Below, in pieces: positions 41,202-50,497 of a DNA stretch of 56,850 nucleotides. A model generated the notes under the pieces. That model did no database searches. It worked only from the letters and a program-made list of their open reading frames with translations, and was not told the DNA's origin. Where the stretch lies: positions 8,119,507 through 8,176,356 of the forward strand of contig NZ_GG657757.1 in assembly GCF_000158955.1 (NCBI RefSeq), written 5' to 3'. How positions within the stretch are numbered: position 1 is the stretch's first letter; each line of letters begins with the position of its first letter. The DNA is from Streptomyces viridochromogenes DSM 40736 (GTDB taxonomy: Bacteria > Actinomycetota > Actinomycetes > Streptomycetales > Streptomycetaceae). Made by a program: the position numbers and the translations under genes.

Positions 41202-41215
41202 GTAATGACGATTAC
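41202..41215. promoter_or_regulatory. Palindrome abutting the start codon of the unknown gene
   Basis: GTAAT-GACG-ATTAC is a perfect 5-bp inverted repeat immediately upstream of the ATG at 41201 on the minus strand, where a Shine-Dalgarno sequence would be expected and is absent. It may be an autoregulatory site. Confidence 0.45.
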
Positions 41216-41526
41216 TCGGCTGGAGCATGAACACAAGGGGCTGCGAAGCGGTCGGCCGAGAGCGGAATCGGAATGTTTCAGGCCGATTAACGAACACGCG
41301 GAAATCAGCCATCTGGCCGCTTCATGTCCACGAGGACCGCCCGGTTACGGGCTTCGGCCACGCGGATTCCGTAACTTCACGCCACTGATTCAATACACAA
41401 GGTTACTGAAACCCGTGGGGTCGATGTGTGTTTCGGCGGCGGACTCGGCAGACTCGCGCTCGCCGCCCCGGGCACCGACCGGGCACGGGCCGGCACCCCC
41501 CGTAATCGAGCGGAAGGATGCACACA
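41202..41526. other. 325-bp non-coding region between a hypothetical gene and the SSI gene
   Basis: This divergent region is relatively A/T-rich. Beyond the palindrome at 41202-41215 I see no gene. It must contain the promoter of the inhibitor gene; an exact promoter could not be assigned with confidence. Confidence 0.4.
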
Positions 41527-41961
41527 ATGCGGAACACCGCGCGCTGGGCCATGACTCTCGGACTGACGGCCACCGCCGTCTGCGGACCCCTCTCCGGGGC
41601 CGCGCTCGCCGATCCGGGTCAGGCCCCCACCGCGCTCTACGCCCCGTCGGCCCTCGTCCTCACGGTGGGCCACGGCGAGAGCGCGGTCGCAGCGACTCCG
41701 GAACGCGCGGTCACTCTGACCTGTTTCCCGAAGGCCTCCGGCACACACCCGGTGGCCGGCTCGGCCTGCGCGCAACTGCGCGGAGTGGGCGGCGACATCC
41801 GCGCCCTGACCGCCGGCGAGGGTGCGTTCTGCACCAAGCAGTACGACCCCGTGGTCGTCACCGTCGACGGTGTCTGGCAGGGACAGCGAGTGTCCTACGA
41901 GCGCACCTTCTCCAACGAGTGCGTGAAGAACGCCCACGGTTCCGGCGTCTTCGCGTTCTAG
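41527..41961 (+). CDS. Streptomyces subtilisin inhibitor-like (SSI) protein, trypsin-type P1 Lys
   Basis: 144 residues from ATG 41527 with AAGGA eight nucleotides upstream. A Sec signal peptide (cleavage near ALA/DPG, residue ~28) precedes the SSI domain. The four disulfide cysteines are Cys66, 81, 102 and 132, with spacings identical to SSI. The reactive site, CPMVYDP in SSI, is CTKQYDP here, so P1 is Lys104 and trypsin-like rather than subtilisin-like proteases are the likely targets. SSI proteins are secreted and regulate protease action during development. A strong terminator follows. Confidence 0.95.
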   Translation: MRNTARWAMTLGLTATAVCGPLSGAALADPGQAPTALYAPSALVLTVGHGESAVAATPERAVTLTCFPKASGTHPVAGSACAQLRGVGGDIRALTAGEGAFCTKQYDPVVVTVDGVWQGQRVSYERTFSNECVKNAHGSGVFAF

Positions 41962-42049
41962 GACCGGGATCGCGCCGTTCCCGGGAGGTACGGCGGTTCG
42001 TGGCTGGGGAGCCGGGCCGCTGTCGCGGGGACCTGCGATCTCGTACAAG

Positions 42050-42086
42050 GGGGCCGGCGGGCGGAGTGGGGCCGCCCGCCGGCCCC
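42050..42086. terminator. Strong hairpin between the SSI gene and the CDGSH gene
   Basis: GGGGCCGGCGGGCGG pairs perfectly with its complement (15-bp stem) across a 7-nt loop, between convergent genes. Confidence 0.88.
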
Positions 42087-42111
42087 TGGGCGTTCCTTCA
42101 GACCGGTGCGC

Positions 42112-42318
42112 TCACGCCCGGTCGCGGTGGCTCGTGTCGCACCACGGATAGCGCCGGCTGCGACGGCAGGTGCACAGGGCCACCCGGAAGCGGTCGGAGG
42201 TGACGACGGAGCCGTCCTCCAGCTCCACCTCCACCGGGCCCTCCACCAGCAGCGGACCCTTGCGCTGGACGGTGACGCGGCGTGGGGCCGCGGACCGGTC
42301 AGACGGGGAGTTCGGCAC
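42112..42318 (-). CDS. CDGSH iron-sulfur domain protein (mitoNEET-like)
   Basis: 68 residues. The cluster motif reads LCTCRRSRRYPWCDTSH, giving three cysteines and one histidine (C-x-C-x2-S-x5-C-D-x2-H) that bind a 2Fe-2S cluster. It overlaps the preceding methyltransferase gene by 20 bp, so it is translated as part of that operon. It probably acts as an electron or cluster transfer protein for the diiron oxidase encoded upstream (inference). Confidence 0.93.
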   Translation of the reverse strand: MPNSPSDRSAAPRRVTVQRKGPLLVEGPVEVELEDGSVVTSDRFRVALCTCRRSRRYPWCDTSHRDRA

Positions 42319-42952
42319 GGATCACCACCAGCTCTTCCCGGTTCTCGGCGGTGGCCAGCAGCCCCCGCTCCCGAAGCCAGCGCTCCCGGCCCCGCAGTAC
42401 CGGCCCGAACGCGATCCGCCGGCGACGGGTCACCGCGGCCTTCAGCCCGGCCGCGCGCAGTCGCTGCACGGTCAGGTCCGGGTCGCTGAGCGCGGACTGC
42501 ACCAGCAGCAGCACCCCGCCCGGACGCAGCAGGCCGGGCGCCTCCCGGCAGATCCGGTCCACGACGAGCCGTCCGTCATCGCCCGCGTCCCAGGCCCGGG
42601 CCGCACCGCGTGGCTGTCGGGTCCCGCCCGGGGCCGGTACGTAGGGCGGATTGGCGAGGATCAGGTCGAAGGACTCGCCCAGCACGGGATCGAAGAGGTT
42701 CCCGTGCCGGATGCGGACCAGGAGGCCGGCCCGCGCGGCGTTCAGCCGTGCGGCCCACACCGCCCTCCGGGACACGTCCACGGCGGTCACGTCAAAGCCC
42801 CGGCGTGCGGCCTCCAGGGCCAGGGCACCGGTCCCGGTGCCCACATCGAGCACCGCCGCGCCCGTCGGCAACGGCTCGTCGAACAGCGCACCGGCCAGCA
42901 GCTCGGTGTCCTCCTGCGGGGCGTACACGCCCGGGGGTACCAGTGGGTTCAC
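42299..42952 (-). CDS. HemK2/MTQ2-like class I methyltransferase
   Basis: 217 residues from GTG 42950-42952. The SAM-binding motif VLDVGTGTGALALEAARRG (~34-52) and the catalytic NPPY (LILANPPYVPAP) are those of N5-glutamine/protein methyltransferases of the HemK/PrmC type; the N-terminal PrmC substrate domain is missing, as in MTQ2-like proteins. It sits between the diiron oxidase and the CDGSH gene. NPPY enzymes methylate amide or amino nitrogens; the target here is unknown. Confidence 0.88.
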   Translation of the reverse strand: MNPLVPPGVYAPQEDTELLAGALFDEPLPTGAAVLDVGTGTGALALEAARRGFDVTAVDVSRRAVWAARLNAARAGLLVRIRHGNLFDPVLGESFDLILANPPYVPAPGGTRQPRGAARAWDAGDDGRLVVDRICREAPGLLRPGGVLLLVQSALSDPDLTVQRLRAAGLKAAVTRRRRIAFGPVLRGRERWLRERGLLATAENREELVVIRAELPV

Positions 42953-42973
42953 TTCACTCGAGTACCCCGGCCA

Positions 42974-44002
42974 TCAGGAGATATAGGCGGTTTCCTGGGT
43001 AAGCGGGGCGCGCAGTGACGAGCGGGACGCACGCCAGTCGGCGAGCAGCCGGGCGCCGAAGCGCTCCTCGACGAACTCGGTGGCGTCGACACCGAAGGCG
43101 ACGTCCGGGGCGAGGTGCGGCTCCAGCTCCAGCAGACCGCCGATGACGTCGTGGCGCACCACCTGCTCGTGGACCGCGTCGGCCTCGACGTGCTCATCGT
43201 AGAAGTGCTCGGCGGCGGGCCCGGCGCCGGTGCGGCGCATCGCCTCGGCGAGCCGGCGCGACCCCGGCGATGAGGTGATCTCGACCGCCGCGAAGTGGCC
43301 GACCAGCGCGCCTCTGAGGGCCCGGTGCAGGCCGAACAGGGACATGAGGTTCACCGTGACCAGGGCCTCGGCGGACGCGGCGTCGAGGTAGCGGCCGTAC
43401 GTGGTGTCCAGGCCGAGGTCCCTCATGAGGTCCGCGAACAGGCGGGCGTGCACACGGTCCGCGCGGCCACCGCCCCACTCGTCGAACTCCACCGCCGCCA
43501 TCGCCGCCTTCGCCCGGCCCCACAGCCGCGGCAGCACCCAGGCGTGCGGATCGGCCTCCTTCAGGTGGTAGAGGGAGCGCTGGGCCGCGTACTCACGCAC
43601 ATGCCACAGTTCGCCCTCGTCGCGCAGGAAGTGGGTGACGCCGGTGCCGTCGACGGGCTCGACCAGAAGACCGGCCAGTGCCTCGTCCACACTGTCGTGG
43701 ACCCGTGCGTCGCCGCGCAGGGCGGACAGGAAGCGATGCTCCAGGGCCGCCCGGGTGCGCAGCAGGTCGGGGTCCCACTCACGGTCGGGGGACACACCCG
43801 CGAAACCGCGGTAGTGCAGCTCGTAGCACAGGTACAACGCCAGCTGGAGGTCCTCCCCGTACACGGCGGCCCGGGCGACCTCCTCCAGGCGGGGCAGCCG
43901 GCCCGCGTCCCGCAGATACGCCTCGACACCCCCGCTCAGCGGCCCGCGCGGGGTGGGGAGCCCCGGTTCCCGGGGTTCTGGTTCTTCACGGTCGTGCGCC
44001 AT
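42974..44002 (-). CDS. Heme-oxygenase-like diiron oxidase (iron-containing redox enzyme, HDO family)
   Basis: 342 residues. The protein is helical and shows the HDO pattern: REYAAQRSLYHLKEADPHAW (137-155) supplies Glu/His candidates, VEFDEWGGGRADRVHARLF (171-189) the second set, and HFYDEHVEADAVHE (266-279) a further Glu/Asp/His cluster. HDO enzymes such as UndA and SznF use a labile diiron site for oxidative chemistry on fatty acids or amino acids. It is the first gene of an operon with a methyltransferase (21 bp downstream) and a CDGSH protein; the substrate is unknown. Confidence 0.85.
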   Translation of the reverse strand: MAHDREEPEPREPGLPTPRGPLSGGVEAYLRDAGRLPRLEEVARAAVYGEDLQLALYLCYELHYRGFAGVSPDREWDPDLLRTRAALEHRFLSALRGDARVHDSVDEALAGLLVEPVDGTGVTHFLRDEGELWHVREYAAQRSLYHLKEADPHAWVLPRLWGRAKAAMAAVEFDEWGGGRADRVHARLFADLMRDLGLDTTYGRYLDAASAEALVTVNLMSLFGLHRALRGALVGHFAAVEITSSPGSRRLAEAMRRTGAGPAAEHFYDEHVEADAVHEQVVRHDVIGGLLELEPHLAPDVAFGVDATEFVEERFGARLLADWRASRSSLRAPLTQETAYIS

Positions 44003-44056
44003 GCGCGCCGGGTACCCGGCCTCAGCCCGGGGTCACCCGCCTCACGACATGCAGGA

Positions 44057-44097
44057 GGGCCCCTGGTTGCCGGTGTGGACACGACAACCAGGGGCCC
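44057..44097 (-). terminator. Hairpin terminator downstream of the short hydrophilic gene
   Basis: GGGCCCCTGGTTG pairs perfectly with CAACCAGGGGCCC (13 bp) across a 15-nt loop, just beyond the stop of the minus-strand gene at 44109. Confidence 0.8.
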
Positions 44098-44108
44098 GGG
44101 CCCGTCTC

Positions 44109-44306
44109 CTACTGCTCTCCCTCGGACTCCTCCTGCGCACGGGTGTTCGGGGTGGTGGCGTCTGCGGCCTCGCCCCGGTGGCGGCGCTGTTCAGGGGAGT
44201 CCTGGGTGCGGTTCTCGGCGTGCTCGATCTCGCGCAGCACCTCCTCGAATGCCGTCTCGGGCTGCTCGGAGGCGCCGTGGTGCTCGGGGTCCTTGTTCTG
44301 GGACAC
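44109..44306 (-). CDS. Small hydrophilic protein of unknown function
   Basis: 65 residues from GTG 44304-44306, chosen because AAGGAG lies six nucleotides upstream; ATG 44342 would add twelve residues. The sequence is rich in Glu, Gln, Arg and Asp, without hydrophobic segments, and is probably disordered (SQNKDPEHHGASEQPE at the start). No domain is recognised. It lies 48 bp downstream of the Ppx/GppA gene and ends in a terminator. Confidence 0.55.
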   Translation of the reverse strand: MSQNKDPEHHGASEQPETAFEEVLREIEHAENRTQDSPEQRRHRGEAADATTPNTRAQEESEGEQ

Positions 44307-44354
44307 AGATGTCTCCTTCCTGCGTTCGGTGCGTCCGTTCATCTGTACGGGAGC

Positions 44355-45362
44355 TCAGCTGGAGGCGGTGGCGATGCGCAGCGGCACCGGGTCGGGAGGG
44401 GCCGCCTCCTCGTTCTGGCGGGTGACCTCAGCCCACCAGGACGGGCCGTCCTCTATGTGGCGCAGCAGCACCCCCTCGCGGATCGCCCACGGGCAGACCG
44501 TGACGGACCTGAGGCCGGTCAGCTTCATCGCGGTGTGCCCGACCACCGCACCGGCCAGGCTCTGCGCGGCCCGCGGCGCGGAGATGCCGGGCAGGTGCGC
44601 GCGTTCGGCGGCGGGCAGGGCGGCCAGCCTGGCGATCGCCTCCCGCAGCTCCCCTCGGTGCAACTGCCGGTCCACGAACGGGCCGCGGCGTCCGGGCGCC
44701 GCGCCGCACAGCCGGCCCAGCTGCTGGAAGGTGCGGGAGGTGGCGACCGCGGTGCGCGGACCCTCCCAGCGGATCCGTGCCGCGACATCCCGCATTTGAT
44801 GGCGGACCTTGCGGCGCATCGCACGCACCCGCTCCGGCGAGGGCGGGTCCTCGTTCTCGAAGAACTCATGGGTGAGCCGCCCCGCACCCAGTGGCAGGGA
44901 CGCCACGAAGTCGGGCAACCGCCCGCGCCCGAAGGCGACTTCGAGCGAGCCGCCGCCGATGTCGAGCAGGGCGAGCGGCCCCGAACGCCAGCCCATCCAG
45001 CGCCGGGCGCCGAGAAACGTCAGTTCCGCCTCGACCTCGCCCGGCAGCGTGCACAGGGCCACGCCCGTACGGGCCCGGACGGTGTGCAGCACCTCATGCC
45101 GGTTGGGTGCGTTGCGCACCACGGCGGTCGCGAACGCCAGCGGCCCGGCCGCGCCCCACCGGGACGCGGCCCTGCTCGCCTCCGCGACCGCGTGCACCAG
45201 TTGCTCGACGGCCTGCTCCGGGATGGGTCCCCCCGGTGTGACCTGCTCGGACAGCCTGAGCCGCCACTTGGCGGTGTGCACCGGGAGCGGTACCCCACCG
45301 TCCGCGTCCGCGACCACCAGTCTGACCGTCTTCGATCCCACGTCCATCACGCTGATTCGCAT
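44355..45362 (-). CDS. Ppx/GppA-type exopolyphosphatase/guanosine pentaphosphatase
   Basis: 335 residues from ATG 45360-45362. The ASKHA fold motifs are clear: RISVMDVGSKTVRLVVAD at the N-terminus, the catalytic-loop segment FATAVVRNAPNRHEVLHTVRARTG, and LLDIGGGSLEVAFGRG (~135-150). Only the two-domain core is present; there is no HD-like C-terminal extension. It hydrolyses polyphosphate or pppGpp. It lies 82 bp downstream of the peptide-export ABC gene, and may be read through from that operon. Confidence 0.9.
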   Translation of the reverse strand: MRISVMDVGSKTVRLVVADADGGVPLPVHTAKWRLRLSEQVTPGGPIPEQAVEQLVHAVAEASRAASRWGAAGPLAFATAVVRNAPNRHEVLHTVRARTGVALCTLPGEVEAELTFLGARRWMGWRSGPLALLDIGGGSLEVAFGRGRLPDFVASLPLGAGRLTHEFFENEDPPSPERVRAMRRKVRHQMRDVAARIRWEGPRTAVATSRTFQQLGRLCGAAPGRRGPFVDRQLHRGELREAIARLAALPAAERAHLPGISAPRAAQSLAGAVVGHTAMKLTGLRSVTVCPWAIREGVLLRHIEDGPSWWAEVTRQNEEAAPPDPVPLRIATASS

Positions 45363-45444
45363 GGCCCGTGGGTACCCGTTTCCGGGGCGGACCAACGGAA
45401 CGGCCCGCCGAGTACGCCGAAGATCCGCCAGGTGACGGCCGGTG

Positions 45445-48270
45445 TCAGGTCATCTGGCGCCGCACCAGCTCGTGCAGCCGGCCGCCCGTGTCGGCGAGGA
45501 GCTGCGCGGGCGGGCCCTGCTGGACGACCTTGCCGTCCTCCATGACCACGACCCGGTCGGCGTCCAGCACCGTCGACAGCCGGTGCGCGATGACGACCCG
45601 GCTGGCGTTGAGGGCCTTGGTGCTCTCGATGACCGTGCGCTGCGTCTCGTTGTCGAGGGCACTGGTCGCCTCGTCGAAGAAGAGGATGCGCGGCCGGCGG
45701 ATGAGCGCCTGCGCGATCATCAGCCGCTGGCGCTGACCGCCGGAGACGGCACCACTGCCCGAGACGATGGTGTGCAGGCCCATCGGCATCCGCTTGATGT
45801 CCTCGGCGAGCCCGGCCATCTCGGCCGCCGCCATCGCCTCCTCCGGCGTGTACGGCTCGGTGCCGCAGATGACGTCCAGGATCGAGCCGGTGAACGGCTG
45901 GGCGTGCTGCAGCACCACACCGCACTGGCGGCGCACCGCCGACTGGTCGAGGGCGGCCAGGTCCTGACCGTCGTAGAGGACGCTGCCCGACAGCGGACGG
46001 TCGAAGCCGATCAGCAGGCGCAGCAGCGTCGACTTACCGCAGCCGCTCGGGCCGACGACCGCGACGAACTCGCCCGGCCGCACCTCGAACGACACGTCGT
46101 CCAGGACCAGAGGGCCGTCGTCCGAGTAGCGGAACGACAGCCGCCGTGCCTCGATCCCTCCGGACAGCGGACCCGGCCGGGTGCTCGCCGTGCGCACCTC
46201 GGGCGTCGCGTCCAGCACCGGCCTGATCTCCTCGAACAGCGGCAGCGCGGCCACGGCCGAGACGAACGAGCCGGTCAGCTGCGTGACGGAGGTCAGCACC
46301 ATCGTCACCGAGGTGTTGAAGGTGAGGAACGCGGCCGCCGACATCGAGCCCCGGGCCGGGCCCGCCAGCAGCATGAACATCAGCAGGGTGCACAGCGGCA
46401 GGTACACAGCGCCCAGCACCGTCGTGAGGTTCTTGATGCGGCCGACCTTCGACTGGAGTTCCCGGCTGCGCGCGAACTCCGAGGCCCAGGCGGCGTACGC
46501 GTAGTTCTCCGCGGCGGCCACCCGCAGCTTGGGCAGGCCGCGCAGCGTCTGGAACGCCTGGTTGTTCAACTTGTTGGAGAGCACCACCAGCCGCCGCTGC
46601 CAGCGCACCTGCCACAGACCGAGTCCCAGGAACACCGCGGCGATGACGACGAGCATGCCGATCGCGGCCATCGCCATCGGCACGCTGAACCAGAACAGCA
46701 GCCCCAGGTTCATCGCCCCGACCGTCACCGACTGGGCGACCGTCGGGCCGACTCCCGAGAGCAGCCTGCGGATCGAGCTGATGCCCATGGCCGCACTGGC
46801 CAGTTCGCCGGTGGAGCGTTCGGTGAAGAACTTCGTCGGCAGTCTCAGCAGCCGGTCCCACACGGCCGGCTGGAGGGTGGCCTCGATCCGGCCCTCCAGC
46901 CGCAGGATGGTCATGTTCTGCAACAGCATGAAGGCCGCCGACACCACGCTGGTGAGCATCACCGCCAGGCACACCTGCACGATCAGGTCCGTCTGCGCCT
47001 TCGGCACGAACTCGCCGAGCACCTTGCCGGTCGCGATGGGCACCAGCGCGCCGATCGCCACCGTGACCAGACCGCTGAGCAGCAGGCCCGCGAGGTCGCC
47101 GCGCATGCCCTGCATGCAGAACCGCATCAGCCTGAGCGGGCTGAGACTCCGCTCGGGCAGCGGCCGGTAGAACATCACCGCGCGCGGCTCGAACTCGTCG
47201 GCGTTGGCCTTCTCGACCGGCGTCTCACGACCCGTCGACGGATGGACCGCCACGTACCCGCCGCGCCGCCACAGCAACGCCACCGGCGCGCCCGACAGGG
47301 CCCGGTGGCCGACCAGCGGCCCGACGTTGTCCCGCCACCAGCGCCCGTCGAGGCGTACGGCCCGGGTACGGACGCGGGAGGCCAGCGCGACCTGTTCGAC
47401 CGGGTCGAGGCGGTCGCCGCCGGTGCCCTTCTGGGCGGGTTCGGTGAGGCTGATCCCGCCGGCCTGGGCGACGAGCTTGCACGCCGCGTACGTGGCGTCG
47501 GCGTCGGCCGCCGTGGTCCGTTTCGAGGACCGCTTGCCGATGGAGGCGAGCAACGTCTGGTCGGCCTGGGCGCGTACCGCCTCACCGGCCTTGATGCCCT
47601 CGGCCGTGCGCGTCTCGTGGGTGCGTTCCAGTTGCTCGATCCAGCGGTCCAGCGTGGTCAGCAGCCGGTACTGCTGGTCGACCATGCTCTGCCACAGCGC
47701 CGGGTCCATCAGCAGGTCGGCCGCGGCCTCCGCGCCGTACAGCGAGCCGTACTGCACGCTCCCGGGCGGCACCTGCATCCAGAACACGTCGTCGTCCGTG
47801 GGCGCGGCGGCCCGCTCGGTCGCCATCGGCGCCTGGAAGAGGATGGACAGGCTGCGGCCGACGCCCAGCGCGAGCGCGTACTCCAGCGGACTCGTCGTCG
47901 GCGGCACGTACTGCGGGTTGCCGTAGTCGTCGTACGACCACGTGGCGGTGTTGGCGGGCTGGTACAGCTCGCGCAGCCCGATGCGGTGCACCACGCAGTC
48001 CCGCAGCGGGCGGGCCACCAGCGTGTGCTGCGGCCCCGCCACCGGGCCGAGCACCAGCGAGCCCGCCTCCAGGCGGCCGAGGTGGTGCCAGTGGCCCTGC
48101 TGGCCGGCGTCGACCGCGAACAGGTCGACGGCGCCCGACGCGACCAGCCACAGCACCTGCGGGCCCTCCAGGTCCAGGCGGTTGAACCCGGCGCAGTCGA
48201 TGCGCGAGCCCATCTGCCCGAACGCGCCCAGGACGAGGTCGCCCTCGTGTCCCTCGTGAACGGTCGTCAT
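45445..48270 (-). CDS. NHLM/NHLP-type bacteriocin export ABC protein (permease/ATPase subunit)
   Basis: 941 residues from ATG 48268-48270, with GGAG upstream. The N-terminal ~350 residues are a regulatory domain with a cyclic-nucleotide-like sensor (VLWLVASGAVDLFAVDAG) as in NHLM exporter subunits, followed by a six-helix permease (~390-700) and an ATPase domain with Walker A GPSGCGKST, signature VSGGQRQRL and Walker B ILFFDEATSALD. It starts one base after the stop of the C39-ABC gene. Together they form the exporter for the double-glycine peptide encoded upstream. Confidence 0.93.
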   Translation of the reverse strand: MTTVHEGHEGDLVLGAFGQMGSRIDCAGFNRLDLEGPQVLWLVASGAVDLFAVDAGQQGHWHHLGRLEAGSLVLGPVAGPQHTLVARPLRDCVVHRIGLRELYQPANTATWSYDDYGNPQYVPPTTSPLEYALALGVGRSLSILFQAPMATERAAAPTDDDVFWMQVPPGSVQYGSLYGAEAAADLLMDPALWQSMVDQQYRLLTTLDRWIEQLERTHETRTAEGIKAGEAVRAQADQTLLASIGKRSSKRTTAADADATYAACKLVAQAGGISLTEPAQKGTGGDRLDPVEQVALASRVRTRAVRLDGRWWRDNVGPLVGHRALSGAPVALLWRRGGYVAVHPSTGRETPVEKANADEFEPRAVMFYRPLPERSLSPLRLMRFCMQGMRGDLAGLLLSGLVTVAIGALVPIATGKVLGEFVPKAQTDLIVQVCLAVMLTSVVSAAFMLLQNMTILRLEGRIEATLQPAVWDRLLRLPTKFFTERSTGELASAAMGISSIRRLLSGVGPTVAQSVTVGAMNLGLLFWFSVPMAMAAIGMLVVIAAVFLGLGLWQVRWQRRLVVLSNKLNNQAFQTLRGLPKLRVAAAENYAYAAWASEFARSRELQSKVGRIKNLTTVLGAVYLPLCTLLMFMLLAGPARGSMSAAAFLTFNTSVTMVLTSVTQLTGSFVSAVAALPLFEEIRPVLDATPEVRTASTRPGPLSGGIEARRLSFRYSDDGPLVLDDVSFEVRPGEFVAVVGPSGCGKSTLLRLLIGFDRPLSGSVLYDGQDLAALDQSAVRRQCGVVLQHAQPFTGSILDVICGTEPYTPEEAMAAAEMAGLAEDIKRMPMGLHTIVSGSGAVSGGQRQRLMIAQALIRRPRILFFDEATSALDNETQRTVIESTKALNASRVVIAHRLSTVLDADRVVVMEDGKVVQQGPPAQLLADTGGRLHELVRRQMT

Positions 48271-48271
48271 C

Positions 48272-50497
48272 TCACCGCTCCCTGACCAGCGCGGCGTACG
48301 CGCCACCGCGGGCCACCAGTTCCTCGTGCCGTCCCCGCTCCACGACCGTGCCGTGCTGGAGGACGACGATCTCGTCGCTGTCGCGGACGGTGCTGAGCCG
48401 GTGCGCGATCACCACACAGGCACAGCCGCGCCGGCGCAGGTTGTCCATCACGACCAGTTCGGTCTCCGCGTCCAGGGCGCTCGTCACCTCGTCGAGCACC
48501 AGGATGCTCGGCCGGCGCACCAGCGCCCGCGCGATCTCCAGACGCTGGCGCTGCCCGCCGGAGAAGTTGCGCCCGTCCTGCTCGACCTTGCTGTGGATGC
48601 CGCCGGGACGCCGCATGATCACGTCGTACAGGGCGGCGTCCCGCAGGGCGTCCTCCACCGCGTGGTCCGGGATCGACGGGTCCCACAGCGCCACGTTGTC
48701 GCGGATCGTCCCCTCGAAGAGGAACACGTCCTGGTCGACGAAGGAGACGGAGGCGGCCAGCGCCCCGCGCGGGATGTCCTCGATGCGCTGTCCGTCGATA
48801 CGGATCACGCCCTCCCAGGGCGCGTACAGGCCGGAGATCATCCGGGACACGGTGGACTTGCCGCTGCCCGAGCCGCCGACCAGGGCGACCTGCTGCCCGG
48901 GTCCGACGGTCAGGTCGAAGCCGGTGAGCAGCGGCTTGTCGAGCGGGCTGTAGCCGAAGGTGATGTTCTCCAGCTCCACATGGCCCTGGAGCCGCCGGGT
49001 CGACTCACCGGAGCCGGGCCGGCCGTAGAGCGGGTCGGCCTTGAAGTTCTCCACGTCCTTCAGCCGTGCCACGTCCGCCGCGAAGTCCTGGATGCGTCCC
49101 GCGACGCCGTTGAGCCGGGTCAGCGGAGCGGTGAACCGGGTGACCAGCGCCTGGAAGGCGACCAGCAGACCGACCGAGATGTGCCCCTCGACCGCCCGCA
49201 TGCCGCCGATCCAGAGGATCAGCGCGCTGTTGAGGGTGGCGAGCGTCGGTGCGACCACACCCAGGTAGGCGCTCGGCACGCCGAGCCGCTGCTGTTCCTC
49301 CAGCGTGGTCGCGTGCTGCCCCGCCCACTTGCGGAAGTAGCCGTCCTCGCCGCCGGTCGCCTTCATCGTCTCGATCAGCTGCAGGCCGGTGTAGGCGGTG
49401 TTGGTGAGCCGGGCCGTGTCGGCGCGCAGCTTCGCCGTGCGGGTGGCGCGCAGACGGATCACGACCCGCATGGCGACGATGTTCAGCAGCGCCACGCCGA
49501 TGCCGACGAACGTCAGCTGCGGGTCGTAGGTGTACAGCAGTACCGCGTACAGGACAACCACGATCGCGTCCACGCCCGCCGCTGCGAGGTCACGGGACAG
49601 GGTTTCCGAGACGGCGTCGTTGGACTGGAGCCGCTGCACGAGGTCGGCCGGGCTGCGCTGCGAGAAGAACGTCACCGGAAGCCGCAGCAGATGCCGCAGG
49701 AAACGGGCGCTGGACAGCGTGGAGGAGATGATGCGGCCGCGCAGCAGGTTGGTCTGCTGGAGCCAGGTCAGCACGACCGTGAGCAGCACGCAGGCCGCCA
49801 TCGACGCGAACAGCACGCCGAGCAGCGAGGTCTGGTTCCCGATCAGGAACTCGTCGATGTAGGTGCGGCTGAGCGCGGGCACCGCCGCGCCGACCGCCAC
49901 CAGCAGCAGGCTCGCCAGGACCGCGGCGGGCATGGTGCCCGCGGTGCCGCGCAGCCGAGCGGGCATCGCGCCCAGGACGCCCGGCTTGCGGCCGCCCCGC
50001 GTGAAGTCCTCGCCGGGCTCCATCACCAGCACGACACCGGTGAAGCTGCCGTCGAAGTCCTCCATGGGGACGAAGCGGCGGCCCTTTCCGGGGTCGTTGA
50101 TGTAGACGCCGCGACGGCCGAAGCGGCGGCCCATGCCGTCGTAGACGACGTAGTGATTGAACTCCCAGAACAGAACGGCCGGCGACTTCACCTCGGCGAG
50201 CGCGGCCAGGTCCATCTGCATGCCCTTGGCCGTCAGGCCGTAGGAGCGGGCCGCCTTGAGGAGGTTGCTGGCGCGCGAGCCGTCGCGGGAGACGCCGCAG
50301 GCGATGCGCAGCTCCTCCAGCGGGACGTGCTTGCCGTAGTGGCCGAGCACCATCGCGAGGGAGGCGGCGCCGCACTCGACGGCCTCCATCTGGAGCACGG
50401 TCGGTGTGCGGACCGTTTTCGCGCCCGCCTTGGGCACCTTGCGCTTCGGCGGAGCCGAGCGGCGCCGGCTCCGGCGCTCCTGGGTGGTCGCGCTCAT
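48272..50497 (-). CDS. NHLM/NHLP-type export protein with C39 leader peptidase, permease and ATPase
   Basis: 741 residues from ATG 50495-50497. The N-terminal C39 cysteine protease domain is intact: Gln36, Cys42 (MEAVECGAASLAMVLGHYG), His115 (FNHYVVYDG) and Asp135 (YINDPGKG). This domain cuts double-glycine leaders during export. Six transmembrane helices and an ATPase follow, with Walker A GGSGSGKST, signature FSGGQRQRL and Walker B ILVLDEVTSALD. Its start overlaps the HlyD-like gene's stop, and its stop is one base before the next ABC gene. Confidence 0.95.
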   Translation of the reverse strand: MSATTQERRSRRRSAPPKRKVPKAGAKTVRTPTVLQMEAVECGAASLAMVLGHYGKHVPLEELRIACGVSRDGSRASNLLKAARSYGLTAKGMQMDLAALAEVKSPAVLFWEFNHYVVYDGMGRRFGRRGVYINDPGKGRRFVPMEDFDGSFTGVVLVMEPGEDFTRGGRKPGVLGAMPARLRGTAGTMPAAVLASLLLVAVGAAVPALSRTYIDEFLIGNQTSLLGVLFASMAACVLLTVVLTWLQQTNLLRGRIISSTLSSARFLRHLLRLPVTFFSQRSPADLVQRLQSNDAVSETLSRDLAAAGVDAIVVVLYAVLLYTYDPQLTFVGIGVALLNIVAMRVVIRLRATRTAKLRADTARLTNTAYTGLQLIETMKATGGEDGYFRKWAGQHATTLEEQQRLGVPSAYLGVVAPTLATLNSALILWIGGMRAVEGHISVGLLVAFQALVTRFTAPLTRLNGVAGRIQDFAADVARLKDVENFKADPLYGRPGSGESTRRLQGHVELENITFGYSPLDKPLLTGFDLTVGPGQQVALVGGSGSGKSTVSRMISGLYAPWEGVIRIDGQRIEDIPRGALAASVSFVDQDVFLFEGTIRDNVALWDPSIPDHAVEDALRDAALYDVIMRRPGGIHSKVEQDGRNFSGGQRQRLEIARALVRRPSILVLDEVTSALDAETELVVMDNLRRRGCACVVIAHRLSTVRDSDEIVVLQHGTVVERGRHEELVARGGAYAALVRER

